Shown here: in pieces, positions 1 through 9,627 of the stretch
How positions within the stretch are numbered: position 1 is the first letter of the stretch
Layout of the letters: each line of letters opens with the position of its first letter
Assembly: GCA_964433315.1 (NCBI GenBank)
Contig: CAYSQO010000005.1
Coordinates: 1 to 63,800 of the forward strand
Direction: 5' to 3'
DNA: 63,800 bases
Source: Aquariibacter sp964433315
Lineage (GTDB): Bacteria; Pseudomonadota; Gammaproteobacteria; Burkholderiales; Burkholderiaceae_C
Translations under genes and position numbers: made by a program
Notes under the pieces: model-generated
Told to the model about the DNA's origin: nothing
What the model saw: only the letters and a program-made list of their open reading frames with translations
The model's database searches: none

Positions 1-378
1 CCCGAGGACAAGATCCGCAAGATCATGAAGATCGCCAAGGAGCCGATCTCCATGGAGACGCCGATCGGCGACGACGACGACTCGCACCTGGGCGACTTCA
101 TCGAGGACACCAACAACACCGCGCCCATCGAGGCGGCCATGCAGGCCGGCCTGCGCGACGTGGTGAAGGACATCCTCGACAGCCTGACGCCGCGCGAGGC
201 CAAGGTGCTGCGCATGCGCTTCGGCATCGAGATGCAGAGCGACCACACGCTGGAAGAAGTCGGCAAGCAGTTCGACGTCACGCGTGAGCGCATCCGCCAG
301 ATCGAGGCCAAGGCCATCCGCAAGCTCAAGCACCCGAGCCGCTCGGACAAGCTGCGCACCTACCTCGACAACCTGTGA
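1..378 (+). CDS. rpoD: RNA polymerase primary sigma factor RpoD, C-terminal part (5' end outside window)
   Basis: The frame is open from base 1, so the gene begins upstream. The visible 125 residues hold the end of region 3 (PEDKIRKIMKIAKEPISMET) and all of region 4. The helix-turn-helix that reads the -35 element is seen as LTPREAKVLRMRFGI, TLEEVGKQFDVTRERIRQIEAKAIRKLK. The protein ends in the usual LRTYLDNL. It is the housekeeping sigma-70 that directs most transcription; the sequence is near-invariant in beta- and gammaproteobacteria, so identification is secure. Its TGA overlaps the GTG start of the next gene. Confidence 0.97.
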   Translation, partial: PEDKIRKIMKIAKEPISMETPIGDDDDSHLGDFIEDTNNTAPIEAAMQAGLRDVVKDILDSLTPREAKVLRMRFGIEMQSDHTLEEVGKQFDVTRERIRQIEAKAIRKLKHPSRSDKLRTYLDNL

Positions 379-1304
379 GCGCAGGCGGGTCGGCGCCTTT
401 GCGCCGCACCGTGCTCTTTGCCGACCTGCGCGGCAGCACCGGCCTGTTCGAGCGCCTGGGCAACGGCCCGGCGGCGGCGCAGGTGGCACCGCGGGTGGCG
501 GCCCTGGTCGCGCTGGCGCAGGCCCACCATGGCCAGCCGGTCAAGCCGCTGGGCGACGGGCTGATGGCGCTCTTCGCCGACCCCGGCCAGGCCATGCAGG
601 CCGCCGAGGCCATGCAGCAGACGCGGGCGGCATCCGGTGCCGCGCCGCGGCGGCTGGCCCTGCGGCTGGCCCTGGCCCAGGGGGAGCTGATCGCCGTGGG
701 CGACGACTGGCTGGGCGAGGCCCTGAACATCGCAGCCCGGCTGCTGGATCGGGCGGGCGATGACGAGATCCTGGCCACCGCCGACCTGGTTGCTGCCCTG
801 GACGGCGACGAGCGGGCGCGCTTCCACCGCCTCGGCCCGCTGCGCCTGCGCGGCCGCCAGGCGGTGGTGCAGGTCTACCGCCTGCCGGTCGGGCGCCAGC
901 GCGGGGCCTCGGCGCAGACCATGGTGTTCGAGGCTTCCCGGCTGGCCGGCGGCGGCCTGCCGCAGGCTCAGGTCCTGAGCCTGCAGGGCGAAGGCCTGGA
1001 CCTGCGACTCAGCCCGGCGGACCTGCCGGCCACGCTGGGGCGGCGCAGCGATGCCACGGTGCCCCTGACGCCGCCGCGGGTCTCGCGCAGCCATGCCCTG
1101 ATCGAATGGCGCGACGGCAGCTTCGAGCTGGTGGACCTCAGCGCGAACGGCAGCTACCTGCGGCTCGGCACGCCCGGTGCCGCCCTGGTGGCGCTGCGCC
1201 GCGAACGCCACCGCCTGCAGGGCCAGGGCTGGATCAGCCTGGGCGGCCCGCCGGGCAGCCCGGGCAGTGCGACGCTGGCCTTCGCCGTGGCCAGCGCGCC
1301 CTGA
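375..1304 (+). CDS. Class III adenylate/guanylate cyclase domain fused to an FHA domain
   Basis: 309 residues. Residues about 11-165 form a class III nucleotide cyclase catalytic domain: RTVLFADLRGST holds metal-ligand Asp17, VKPLGDGLMALF gives the purine-contact Lys57 and second metal Asp61, and EALNIAARLLDRA supplies the transition-state Asn/Arg pair. These ligands look intact, so the domain is probably active; a lysine at position 57 points to ATP rather than GTP. Residues about 215-300 form a forkhead-associated domain (LGRRSDATV, RVSRSHALIEW, LSANGSYL) that normally binds phosphothreonine. The GTG start overlaps the rpoD stop as GTGA, giving translational coupling. There are no membrane segments, so it is cytosolic. 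The signal read by the FHA domain and the nucleotide made are inferred only. Confidence 0.85.
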   Translation: MSAGGSAPLRRTVLFADLRGSTGLFERLGNGPAAAQVAPRVAALVALAQAHHGQPVKPLGDGLMALFADPGQAMQAAEAMQQTRAASGAAPRRLALRLALAQGELIAVGDDWLGEALNIAARLLDRAGDDEILATADLVAALDGDERARFHRLGPLRLRGRQAVVQVYRLPVGRQRGASAQTMVFEASRLAGGGLPQAQVLSLQGEGLDLRLSPADLPATLGRRSDATVPLTPPRVSRSHALIEWRDGSFELVDLSANGSYLRLGTPGAALVALRRERHRLQGQGWISLGGPPGSPGSATLAFAVASAP

Positions 1305-1380
1305 GGCTTCGGGGCGCCACCGGCCGGCGCCGGCGGGCATGGCCCGGGATGCGAGCGCCCAGCGCGCCCTCGGTGCGACC

Positions 1381-2136
1381 TCAGCAGACCGCAGCGGCGG
1401 GCTCGTCACCCAGCAGCCAGCGGCCGAGGGCTGGCAGGTCGGGCCCCTGCCAGCAGGCGGGCTGGCCGGGATCGGCCTGGACCGCCGGCCGCAGCCAGGC
1501 GGCGCGCAAGCCGGCGGCACGGGCGCCGAGCACGTCGGCCCGCAGGTCGTCGCCGATGTGCAGCACCGCCACGGGCGCCTGGCCCAGGCGCTGGCAGGCC
1601 TGGCGGAAGATGCGCGGATCGGGCTTGGCCACCCCCGCCTCGCGCGCCGAGAGGCTGCCGCGGAACCAGCGCGCAATGCCGGTCTGCCCCAGGTCGGCAT
1701 TGCCGTTGCTGAGGGCGTAGAGCGGCCAGCGCGCCGCCAGACGGTCCAGGGTTTCGGCCACGCCGGGAAACAGCTCGACGCGCTGCCGCGCCGCGAGGAA
1801 GACCTCGAAGGCGGCCTCGGCCCGGGCCGGGTCGTCGCCCGCCGCTCGCAGGGCTTCCTCAAGCGTCAGGCGGCGCAGGGCGCTGAGGTCGTGGGCCAGC
1901 CCGGGGTGGGCTCGGCCGATCGCCTGGCGCAGGGCCAGCATGCGCGCCGGGGGCCAGGCGACCGCGGTGGCCGGCGCCTCGCGGGCAAGCCAGTCGGCCA
2001 GGGCCTGCTCGGCCCGGGCCAGGGTCGGGCCGATGGGCCAGAGGGTGTCGTCCAGGTCCAGGGTCAGCGCACGCAGCTGCGCGGGATCGATCGGTGGCAG
2101 GGCCGGGGGCGGTGGCAGGAAGGCGTCGGAAACCAT
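1381..2136 (-). CDS. HAD-superfamily hydrolase (subfamily IA)
   Basis: 251 residues. Haloacid-dehalogenase-like phosphohydrolase with all four motifs: LDLDDTLW (nucleophile Asp27, acid/base Asp29), LSNG in motif II, the AKPDPRIF lysine in motif III and HIGDDLRAD in motif IV. The helical cap lies between motifs I and II, as expected for subfamily IA phosphatases. Such enzymes hydrolyse small phosphate esters; substrate cannot be read from sequence. The frame is open far upstream across hemH on the opposite strand, so the start was set at the ATG 26 codons before the DxD motif. It is transcribed away from hemH with 114 bp between them. Confidence 0.85.
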   Translation of the reverse strand: MVSDAFLPPPPALPPIDPAQLRALTLDLDDTLWPIGPTLARAEQALADWLAREAPATAVAWPPARMLALRQAIGRAHPGLAHDLSALRRLTLEEALRAAGDDPARAEAAFEVFLAARQRVELFPGVAETLDRLAARWPLYALSNGNADLGQTGIARWFRGSLSAREAGVAKPDPRIFRQACQRLGQAPVAVLHIGDDLRADVLGARAAGLRAAWLRPAVQADPGQPACWQGPDLPALGRWLLGDEPAAAVC

Positions 2137-2250
2137 GCCGCGCAGTGTGCCGTCCCGGTCCGGGGGCCGCGCCGGCCGCGGCGATCCCGACGGCCGGGCA
2201 GGGCCGGCCCGGGCGGCGACAATCTGCCGCCGCATGCCCCTGCCCTCCCG

Positions 2251-3345
2251 ATGAAGCACCAGGTCGAACCCCCTTACCGCCACGATCAGGCCGAGCACAC
2301 GGCTGTCCTCTGGGTGAACCTGGGCACGCCCGACGCCCCCACCGCCCCGGCGCTGCGCCGCTACCTGGCCGAGTTCCTCGGCGACCCGCGCGTGGTGGAG
2401 ATTCCGCGCCTGGTCTGGCTGCCCATCCTGCACGGCATCATCCTGCGGCTGCGGCCGGCCAAGTCGGCCGCCAAGTACGCGACGGTCTGGACCGAACAGG
2501 GCTCGCCGCTGGCCGTCTGGACCCGCGCCCAGGCCCACCGCCTGGCCGAGGCCTTCGCCCAGGCCGGCCGGGGCGCGCTGCGCGTTCTGCCCGCCATGCG
2601 CTACGGCCAGCCGGCGGTGGCCCGCCAGCTCGACACGCTGAAGGCCGAAGGCGCGACCCGCATCCTGATCCTGCCGGCCTATCCGCAGTACTCGGCCACC
2701 ACGACGGCCAGTGTCTTCGACGCCGTCTACGCCTGGGCCGGCCGCCAGCGCCGCCTGCCCGAGCTGCGCTTCGTCAACCAGTACCACGACGACCCGGGCT
2801 ACATCGAGGCCCTGGCCCGCCGCCTGGAAGCCCACTGGGCCGAGCATGGCCGGCCCGAGCGCCTGGTGCTGAGCTTCCACGGCGTGCCCGAGCGCACCCT
2901 GACCCTGGGCGACCCCTACCACTGCCAGTGCCTGAAGACCGCCCGCCTGCTGGGCGACCGCCTGGGCCTGCCGCCCGAGCAGCTGCTGACGACCTTCCAG
3001 AGCCGTTTCGGCAAAGCTAAGTGGCTGGAGCCCTACACCGAGCCGACCCTGGTCGCCCTGGCGCAGCAGGGCGTGGGCCGGGTCGACGTGTTCTGCCCGG
3101 GTTTCGTCTCGGACTGCCTGGAGACGCTGGAGGAGATCGCCCAGGAGGCGCGCCACGCCTTCCTGGAGGCCGGCGGCAAGGTCTTCCATCACGTGCCCTG
3201 CCTCAATGCCGACCCGGCCTGGATCGAGGCCCTGGCCGGCATCGCCCGCCAGCACCTGCAGGGCTGGCCGGACGGCCCGGCGCCCGAGCCCGCCGAGCGC
3301 GCAGCGCGCTGCACCCGAGCCCTGGCGCGCGGCGCCAAGGCCTGA
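2251..3345 (+). CDS. hemH: Ferrochelatase
   Basis: 364 residues, normal for proteobacterial ferrochelatase. It inserts Fe2+ into protoporphyrin IX, the last step of protoheme synthesis, at the inner face of the cytoplasmic membrane. Visible signatures are VLWVNLGTPDAPT at the N-terminus, LSFHGVPERT with the metal-site His210, and VFCPGFVSDCLETLEEI with the conserved acidic Glu291. The start is the ATG at 2251, just before the conserved N-terminal motif; the longer upstream frame has no conserved sequence. The hslR gene follows after 13 bp in the same direction, suggesting cotranscription. Confidence 0.95.
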   Translation: MKHQVEPPYRHDQAEHTAVLWVNLGTPDAPTAPALRRYLAEFLGDPRVVEIPRLVWLPILHGIILRLRPAKSAAKYATVWTEQGSPLAVWTRAQAHRLAEAFAQAGRGALRVLPAMRYGQPAVARQLDTLKAEGATRILILPAYPQYSATTTASVFDAVYAWAGRQRRLPELRFVNQYHDDPGYIEALARRLEAHWAEHGRPERLVLSFHGVPERTLTLGDPYHCQCLKTARLLGDRLGLPPEQLLTTFQSRFGKAKWLEPYTEPTLVALAQQGVGRVDVFCPGFVSDCLETLEEIAQEARHAFLEAGGKVFHHVPCLNADPAWIEALAGIARQHLQGWPDGPAPEPAERAARCTRALARGAKA

Positions 3346-3358
3346 GCCCGGCCCGCCG

Positions 3359-3784
3359 ATGAGCCGTCCGCCCCCGCCGCCGGCCGCCCAGCCCGGCGAG
3401 CGCCTGGACCGCTGGCTGTGGGCCGCGCGCTTCTACAAGACCCGCGCGCTCGCGGCCGAGGCGGTCGAGCGCCAGCAGGTGCGGGTCAACGGCCAGCCGG
3501 CCAAGGTGTCGCGGCAGCTGCACCTGGGCGATGTGCTGGACCTGAACCCGGGCGGCATGCCGCGCACGGTGATCGTGCGCGGCCTCAGCGCGGTGCGCGG
3601 CCCGGCGCCGGTGGCCCAGCAGCTCTACGAGGAAACGCCCGAGAGCGTGGTCCGGCGGGCCGCGCTGGCCGAGCAGCGCCGCATGGGCATCGAACCTGCA
3701 TCCAGCCTGGCCCAGGGCCGGCCGACCAAGCGCGACCGGCGCCAGCTGGTCGAATGGCAGCGCTGGAGCGTCAGCCTGGACTGA
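3359..3784 (+). CDS. hslR: Hsp15-like S4-domain RNA-binding protein
   Basis: 141 residues. The S4 RNA-binding fold spans residues about 14-75 (ERLDRWLWAARFYKTRALAAEAVERQ, VRVNGQPAK, HLGDVLDL) and is followed by a basic tail. Hsp15 is a heat-shock protein that binds 50S subunits carrying a stranded peptidyl-tRNA after premature dissociation and helps recycle them. The length and the RLDRWLWAARF motif fit this family rather than a pseudouridine synthase, since no catalytic domain follows. It lies between hemH and the chaperone operon; placement next to grpE-dnaK fits a heat-shock role, although its promoter is not obvious. Confidence 0.88.
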   Translation: MSRPPPPPAAQPGERLDRWLWAARFYKTRALAAEAVERQQVRVNGQPAKVSRQLHLGDVLDLNPGGMPRTVIVRGLSAVRGPAPVAQQLYEETPESVVRRAALAEQRRMGIEPASSLAQGRPTKRDRRQLVEWQRWSVSLD

Positions 3785-3789
3785 ATCCG

Positions 3790-3827
3790 GCCCGGCCGGT
3801 GACCCGGCGGGCGGTGTGGATTTTTTT
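3790..3827 (+). terminator. Possible intrinsic terminator after hslR
   Basis: GCCCG plus CCGG pair with CCGG plus CGGGC around a TGAC loop, with one bulged G; a run of seven T follows 8 nt after the stem. The distance between stem and T-run is longer than ideal, so termination may be leaky. Confidence 0.4.
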
Positions 3828-3838
3828 CGCCCCCGGGG

Positions 3839-3864
3839 CTTGAAGCCCGCCCGGGGGCCCCCAT
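3839..3864 (+). promoter_or_regulatory. Heat-shock (sigma-32/RpoH) promoter for grpE-dnaK-dnaJ
   Basis: CTTGAA at 3839-3844 and CCCCAT at 3859-3864 are separated by 14 nt. Both hexamers match the RpoH consensus exactly and the spacing is in the accepted range. Transcription would begin near 3870, giving a leader of about 65 nt before the grpE ATG. The -35 box lies in a G/C-rich dyad (GGGCTTGAAGCCC). Confidence 0.8.
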
Positions 3865-3935
3865 CTCCCTGCACAAGCCAGGTCGCCGCCGACCTCCCCT
3901 CTTCCCCTGCCGCGCGTTTTTCGCCCCTTCGTCCG

Positions 3936-4472
3936 ATGTCCGACGCCTCCCGTTCCGAACCGTCCTTCGACGCCGATCCCCTGGTAACGCCGCCCCCGGC
4001 GGCCGCGCCGGGCCTCGACCTGAGCGCCGAGCTGGCCGAGCTGAAGCAGCGCCACGCCGAGGTGTCGGACGCCTTCCTGCGGGCCAAGGCCGAGGTCGAG
4101 AACACCCGCCGCCGCGCGGAGGAGGAAATCTCCAAGGCGCGCAAGTTCGCGGTCGAGTCCTTCGCCGAGAGCCTGCTGCCGGTCAAGGACAGCCTCGAAG
4201 CCGCGCTGGCCATCGAGAACGCCAGCCCCGAGCAGCTGCGCGAAGGCAGCCACGCCACGCTGCGCCAGCTGGCCCAGGCCCTGGAGCGCCACAAGGTGGT
4301 CGAGGTGGCCCCGGCCGCCGGCAGCCGCTTCGATCCGCACCAGCACCAGGCCATCAGCGTCGTGCCCTCGGAGCACGAGGCCAACACGGTGGTCGCCGTG
4401 CTCCAGAAGGGCTACCTGATCGTCGACCGCGTGCTGCGCCCGGCGCTGGTCACCGTCTCGGCCCCCAAGTGA
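3936..4472 (+). CDS. grpE: Nucleotide exchange factor GrpE
   Basis: 178 residues. GrpE releases ADP from DnaK and resets the chaperone cycle. A long coiled-coil runs over residues about 28-70 (AELAELKQRHAEVSDAFLRAKAEVENTRRR). The C-terminal beta domain shows SRFDPHQHQAISVVPSEHEANTVVAVLQKGYLIVDRVLRPALVTV, the family hallmark; the GY and RPA motifs are intact. The upstream frame is open, but the ATG chosen lies downstream of the heat-shock promoter. It is the first gene of grpE-dnaK-dnaJ, 102 bp before dnaK. Confidence 0.96.
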   Translation: MSDASRSEPSFDADPLVTPPPAAAPGLDLSAELAELKQRHAEVSDAFLRAKAEVENTRRRAEEEISKARKFAVESFAESLLPVKDSLEAALAIENASPEQLREGSHATLRQLAQALERHKVVEVAPAAGSRFDPHQHQAISVVPSEHEANTVVAVLQKGYLIVDRVLRPALVTVSAPK

Positions 4473-4508
4473 TGCCGCGCGGGCCGGCCCGCGCCGCGCC
4501 CGACGCCC

Positions 4509-4534
4509 CTTGAATTCCGCCGTGCGCCACCCAA
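4509..4534 (+). promoter_or_regulatory. Possible second, internal sigma-32 promoter before dnaK
   Basis: GCCCCTTGAA contains a perfect CTTGAA -35 box (4509-4514) with the C-rich lead typical of RpoH promoters. After 14 nt comes ACCCAA (4529-4534), matching four of six positions of CCCCAT. This would give dnaK extra transcription independent of grpE. Confidence 0.45.
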
Positions 4535-4574
4535 CTGCACGGCCAAGCCCCTACCTCTTTCCCGGAGCAATCCC

Positions 4575-6524
<1,950 letters not shown>

Positions 6525-6596
6525 TCGTGACACGGGTCGCCCTGCGCCCCGACGCGCCGCTGCGTCCCGCGGCGGCCCTCCCCTGACCCCGCGTCC

Positions 6597-6621
6597 GGCC
6601 CTCGTGCACCCCACGAGGGCC
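6597..6621 (+). terminator. Strong hairpin between dnaK and dnaJ (attenuator or processing site)
   Basis: GGCCCTCGTG (6597-6606) pairs perfectly with CACGAGGGCC (6612-6621) over a 5-nt loop. The sequence after it (TTGCGCCTTTC) is only partly T-rich, so it is more likely a partial terminator or an RNA-stabilising stem than a full stop. It ends 24 nt before the dnaJ ATG and would lower DnaJ relative to DnaK. Confidence 0.6.
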
Positions 6622-6645
6622 TTGCGCCTTTCAAGCTGACCCCCG

Positions 6646-7776
6646 ATGGCCAAGCGCGACTACTACGACATCCTCGGCGTGCCGAAGAGCGCGAGCGACG
6701 ATGACATCAAGAAGGCCTACCGCAAGCTGGCCATGAAGTACCACCCCGACCGCAACCAGGGCGACGGGGCGAAGGAGGCCGAGGAGAAGTTCAAGGAGGC
6801 CAAGGAAGCCTACGAGATGCTCTCCGACCCGCAGAAGCGGGGGGCCTACGACCAGTTCGGCCACGCGGGCGTGGACCCGAACATGGGCGGTCGCGGCCCG
6901 GGCGGCGAAGGCATGGGCGGCTTCGCCGAGGCCTTCGGCGACATCTTCGGCGACATCTTCGGCCAGGGCGGCGGCCGCCGCGGCCAGCAGGTCTACCGCG
7001 GCAGCGACCTCTCGTACTCGATGGAGATCACGCTCGAGGAAGCCGCTTTCGGCAAGGAGACGCAGATCCGCATCCCGAGCTGGGAGGAGTGCGGCAGCTG
7101 CCACGGCAGCGGGGCCAAGGCCGGCACCAGCGCCAAGACCTGCACCGCCTGCAACGGCACGGGCACGGTCCACCTGCGCCAGGGCTTCTTCAGCATCCAG
7201 CAGACCTGCCCGCACTGCCGTGGCAGCGGCAAGATCATTCCGGAGCCCTGCCCGGCCTGCAACGGCGCCGGCCAGACCAAGAAGCAGAAGACGCTGGAGG
7301 TCCGCATTCCGGCCGGCATCGCCGAGGGCATGCGCATCCGCTCCGCCGGCAACGGCGAGCCCGGCAGCAACGGCGGCCCTCCGGGCGACCTGTACATCGA
7401 GATCCGCATCAAGGCCCACGAGGTCTTCGAGCGCGATGGCGACGACTTGCACTGCACGGTGCCGGTCAGCGTCAGCACGGCCGCGCTGGGCGGGGCCATC
7501 GAGGTGCCGACCCTGGCCGGCAAGGCCGAGATCGAGCTGCCCGAGGGCACCCAGCACGGCAAGACCTTCCGGCTGCGGGGCAAGGGCGTCAAGGGCGTGC
7601 GGGCCAGCACCCCGGGCGATCTCTACTGCCACATCGCGGTCGAGATCCCGGTCAAGCTCAACGACACGCAGCGCAAGCTGTTCCGCGAGCTCGACGAGGC
7701 CCTGCAGCAGGGTGGCGACAAGCACTCGCCCAACGCCAAGAGCTGGACCGACCGGGTCAAGGACCTGTTCAAGTAA
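6646..7776 (+). CDS. dnaJ: Hsp40 co-chaperone DnaJ
   Basis: 376 residues, type I (complete) DnaJ. The J domain occupies residues 1-70 with the HPD motif at 33-35, which stimulates DnaK ATP hydrolysis. A Gly/Phe-rich linker (GGFAEAFGDIFGDIFGQGGGRR) follows. The zinc-binding domain has four CxxCxGxG repeats (CGSCHGSG, CTACNGTG, CPHCRGSG, CPACNGAG), all intact. Two C-terminal substrate-binding barrels and a dimerisation end complete it. It is the third gene of the heat-shock operon. Confidence 0.98.
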   Translation: MAKRDYYDILGVPKSASDDDIKKAYRKLAMKYHPDRNQGDGAKEAEEKFKEAKEAYEMLSDPQKRGAYDQFGHAGVDPNMGGRGPGGEGMGGFAEAFGDIFGDIFGQGGGRRGQQVYRGSDLSYSMEITLEEAAFGKETQIRIPSWEECGSCHGSGAKAGTSAKTCTACNGTGTVHLRQGFFSIQQTCPHCRGSGKIIPEPCPACNGAGQTKKQKTLEVRIPAGIAEGMRIRSAGNGEPGSNGGPPGDLYIEIRIKAHEVFERDGDDLHCTVPVSVSTAALGGAIEVPTLAGKAEIELPEGTQHGKTFRLRGKGVKGVRASTPGDLYCHIAVEIPVKLNDTQRKLFRELDEALQQGGDKHSPNAKSWTDRVKDLFK

Positions 7777-7857
7777 GGGCGGCGCGCCCGGTCGCACGCG
7801 GCGGGGGCGTAGGGGGGAGGGGCTGGCTTCAGGCGCGCTTCATCGGCTCCGCCGAGC

Positions 7858-9627
7858 ATGCCGGCCATGCCCGATGTCCTGCCCCCGCTGCCCGGCGCCC
7901 GCGCTTCGTCCCACGCTTCTCCATTTCCCCGGGTCCCTGTCGCGCGGGTTGCGCGCCCCTGGGATCCCGGCCTGCCGCTGCTGCTGACGGCCCTTTGGAT
8001 CGCCGGGCCGGCCAACTGGCCGCTGTGGCGCAGCTGGCTGCAGCTGCCCGAGGCCCAGGGCCTGCACGGTGTCGGGCAGAGCCTGCTGCTCTTCGCCCTG
8101 TTGGCGGTGCTGTCGGCGCTGCCGCTGCTGCTGCTCAGCGCCCGGCGCCTACTGCAGCCGGGGCTGGCGCTGATCCTGACGGTCTGCGCGGTCCTGGCCT
8201 ACTACCAGGGCAGCTACGGCGTCGTGATCGACGTCGACATGGCCCGCAATGTCATGCAGACCGACTGGCGCGAGACCCGCGACCTGCTCGGCCTGGGCCT
8301 GCTGTTCCACCTGCTGCTGCTGGCCGGCCTGCCGATGCTGCTGCTGCGGCGCTGGCCCGGCCGCGCCGCCCGCGGGCCGGGGGCGCGCATGCCGCGCCTG
8401 CGCCTGCTGGCCGGGCTGCTGCTGACCCTGCTGGCCCTGCTGGCCGCGAACTTCGGCGGCTACGCGGCCGTCATGCGCAACCACAAGCCGCTGCGCTACC
8501 AGGCCAGTCCGCTCAATGCGGCCTGGGCCTTCGGCCTGCTGGCCGCGCGCAGCCAGGCCCAGCCCAAGGGCCCGCCGGAGCCGATCGCCACCGACGTGCG
8601 CCAGCTGCCGCCGGCCGCGGCCGGGCGCCCGCCCCTGCTGCTGCTGGTGCTGGGCGAGACGGCACGGGCCGACCACTTCGCGCTCAACGGCTATGGCCGT
8701 CCGACCAACCCGGAGCTCTCGAAGCGGCCGGTGCTGAGCTTCACGGCCGTCGAATCCTGCGGCACCAGCACCGCGGCCTCGCTGCCCTGCATGTTCTCGC
8801 CCTGGGGCCGCAAGGGCCACGATGCCCGGCTCGACAGCGGGCGCGGCGAGAGCGAGAACCTGCTCGACGCCCTGCAGCGTGCCGGCCTGGCCGTGCTGTG
8901 GATCGACAACCAGTCGGGCTGCAAGGGCCTGTGCGCGCGCATCCCGCAGGCCCGCGCCGAGCGGCCGGCCTCCGGCGCCGGCCCCCTGCCCGAAGCGCTG
9001 TGTGCTGCCGACGGCAGCTGCCAGGACGAGGCCCTGCTGCACGGCCTGGACGAGCGCATCGCCGCGCTCGACCCGCAGCGCCGTGCGCGCGGCATCGTCC
9101 TTGTCCTGCACATGATGGGCAACCACGGGCCGCGCTACCACGCACGCTCGCCCGAAGCCCTCAAGCGCTTCCAGCCGGAGTGCCGCAGCGAGATGCTGTC
9201 CGACTGCCCGGTGGAGCAGGTCGTCAACGCCTACGACAACGCCCTGCTGGAGACCGACCGGGTCCTGGCCGGCGCGATCGACTGGCTGGAGGCGCGTGCG
9301 GACCGCCACGCGACCAGCATGCTCTACCTGTCCGACCACGGCGAGTCGCTGGGCGAGAGCGGTCTCTACCTGCACGGCCTGCCGCGCTCGATTGCCCCGG
9401 CCACCCAGACCCATGTGCCGATGATCCTGTGGCTGGATGCCGCCCGGCGCGAGGCCCTGGGCGCGCAGGGCTGCCTGGGCCGGCAGCGCGATCGCGCGCT
9501 GAGCCACGACCACCTCTTCCACACCGTCTACGGCCTGACCGGCCTGCGCTCGGCCGAGTACCGGCCCGAGCTGGACCTGCTGCAGGCCTGCGGTGAGCCG
9601 GCGGCACCGGCGGGGAGCGGGCGATGA
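7858..9627 (+). CDS. eptA: EptA/MCR-like lipid A phosphoethanolamine transferase
   Basis: 589 residues. Five or so N-terminal transmembrane segments (residues about 38-205) anchor a periplasmic alkaline-phosphatase-fold domain. The enzyme moves phosphoethanolamine from phosphatidylethanolamine to lipid A phosphate, which lowers surface charge and affinity for polymyxins. Catalytic features are present: the zinc ligand Glu267 in GETARADH, nucleophile Thr305 in ESCGTSTAASLPC with Cys301/Cys311 spaced as in MCR-1's disulfide, the zinc-site Asp493-His494 in LSDHGESLGE and His506. An N-terminal proline-rich lead of about 35 residues precedes the first membrane segment; a second ATG three codons in is equally possible. 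A PAP2 gene overlaps its stop by ATGA. Confidence 0.9.
   Translation: MPAMPDVLPPLPGARASSHASPFPRVPVARVARPWDPGLPLLLTALWIAGPANWPLWRSWLQLPEAQGLHGVGQSLLLFALLAVLSALPLLLLSARRLLQPGLALILTVCAVLAYYQGSYGVVIDVDMARNVMQTDWRETRDLLGLGLLFHLLLLAGLPMLLLRRWPGRAARGPGARMPRLRLLAGLLLTLLALLAANFGGYAAVMRNHKPLRYQASPLNAAWAFGLLAARSQAQPKGPPEPIATDVRQLPPAAAGRPPLLLLVLGETARADHFALNGYGRPTNPELSKRPVLSFTAVESCGTSTAASLPCMFSPWGRKGHDARLDSGRGESENLLDALQRAGLAVLWIDNQSGCKGLCARIPQARAERPASGAGPLPEALCAADGSCQDEALLHGLDERIAALDPQRRARGIVLVLHMMGNHGPRYHARSPEALKRFQPECRSEMLSDCPVEQVVNAYDNALLETDRVLAGAIDWLEARADRHATSMLYLSDHGESLGESGLYLHGLPRSIAPATQTHVPMILWLDAARREALGAQGCLGRQRDRALSHDHLFHTVYGLTGLRSAEYRPELDLLQACGEPAAPAGSGR

Noticed and set aside
1177..2250. Long N-terminal extension of ferrochelatase
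   Set aside because: It overlaps the HAD hydrolase on the other strand and adds over 350 unconserved residues.
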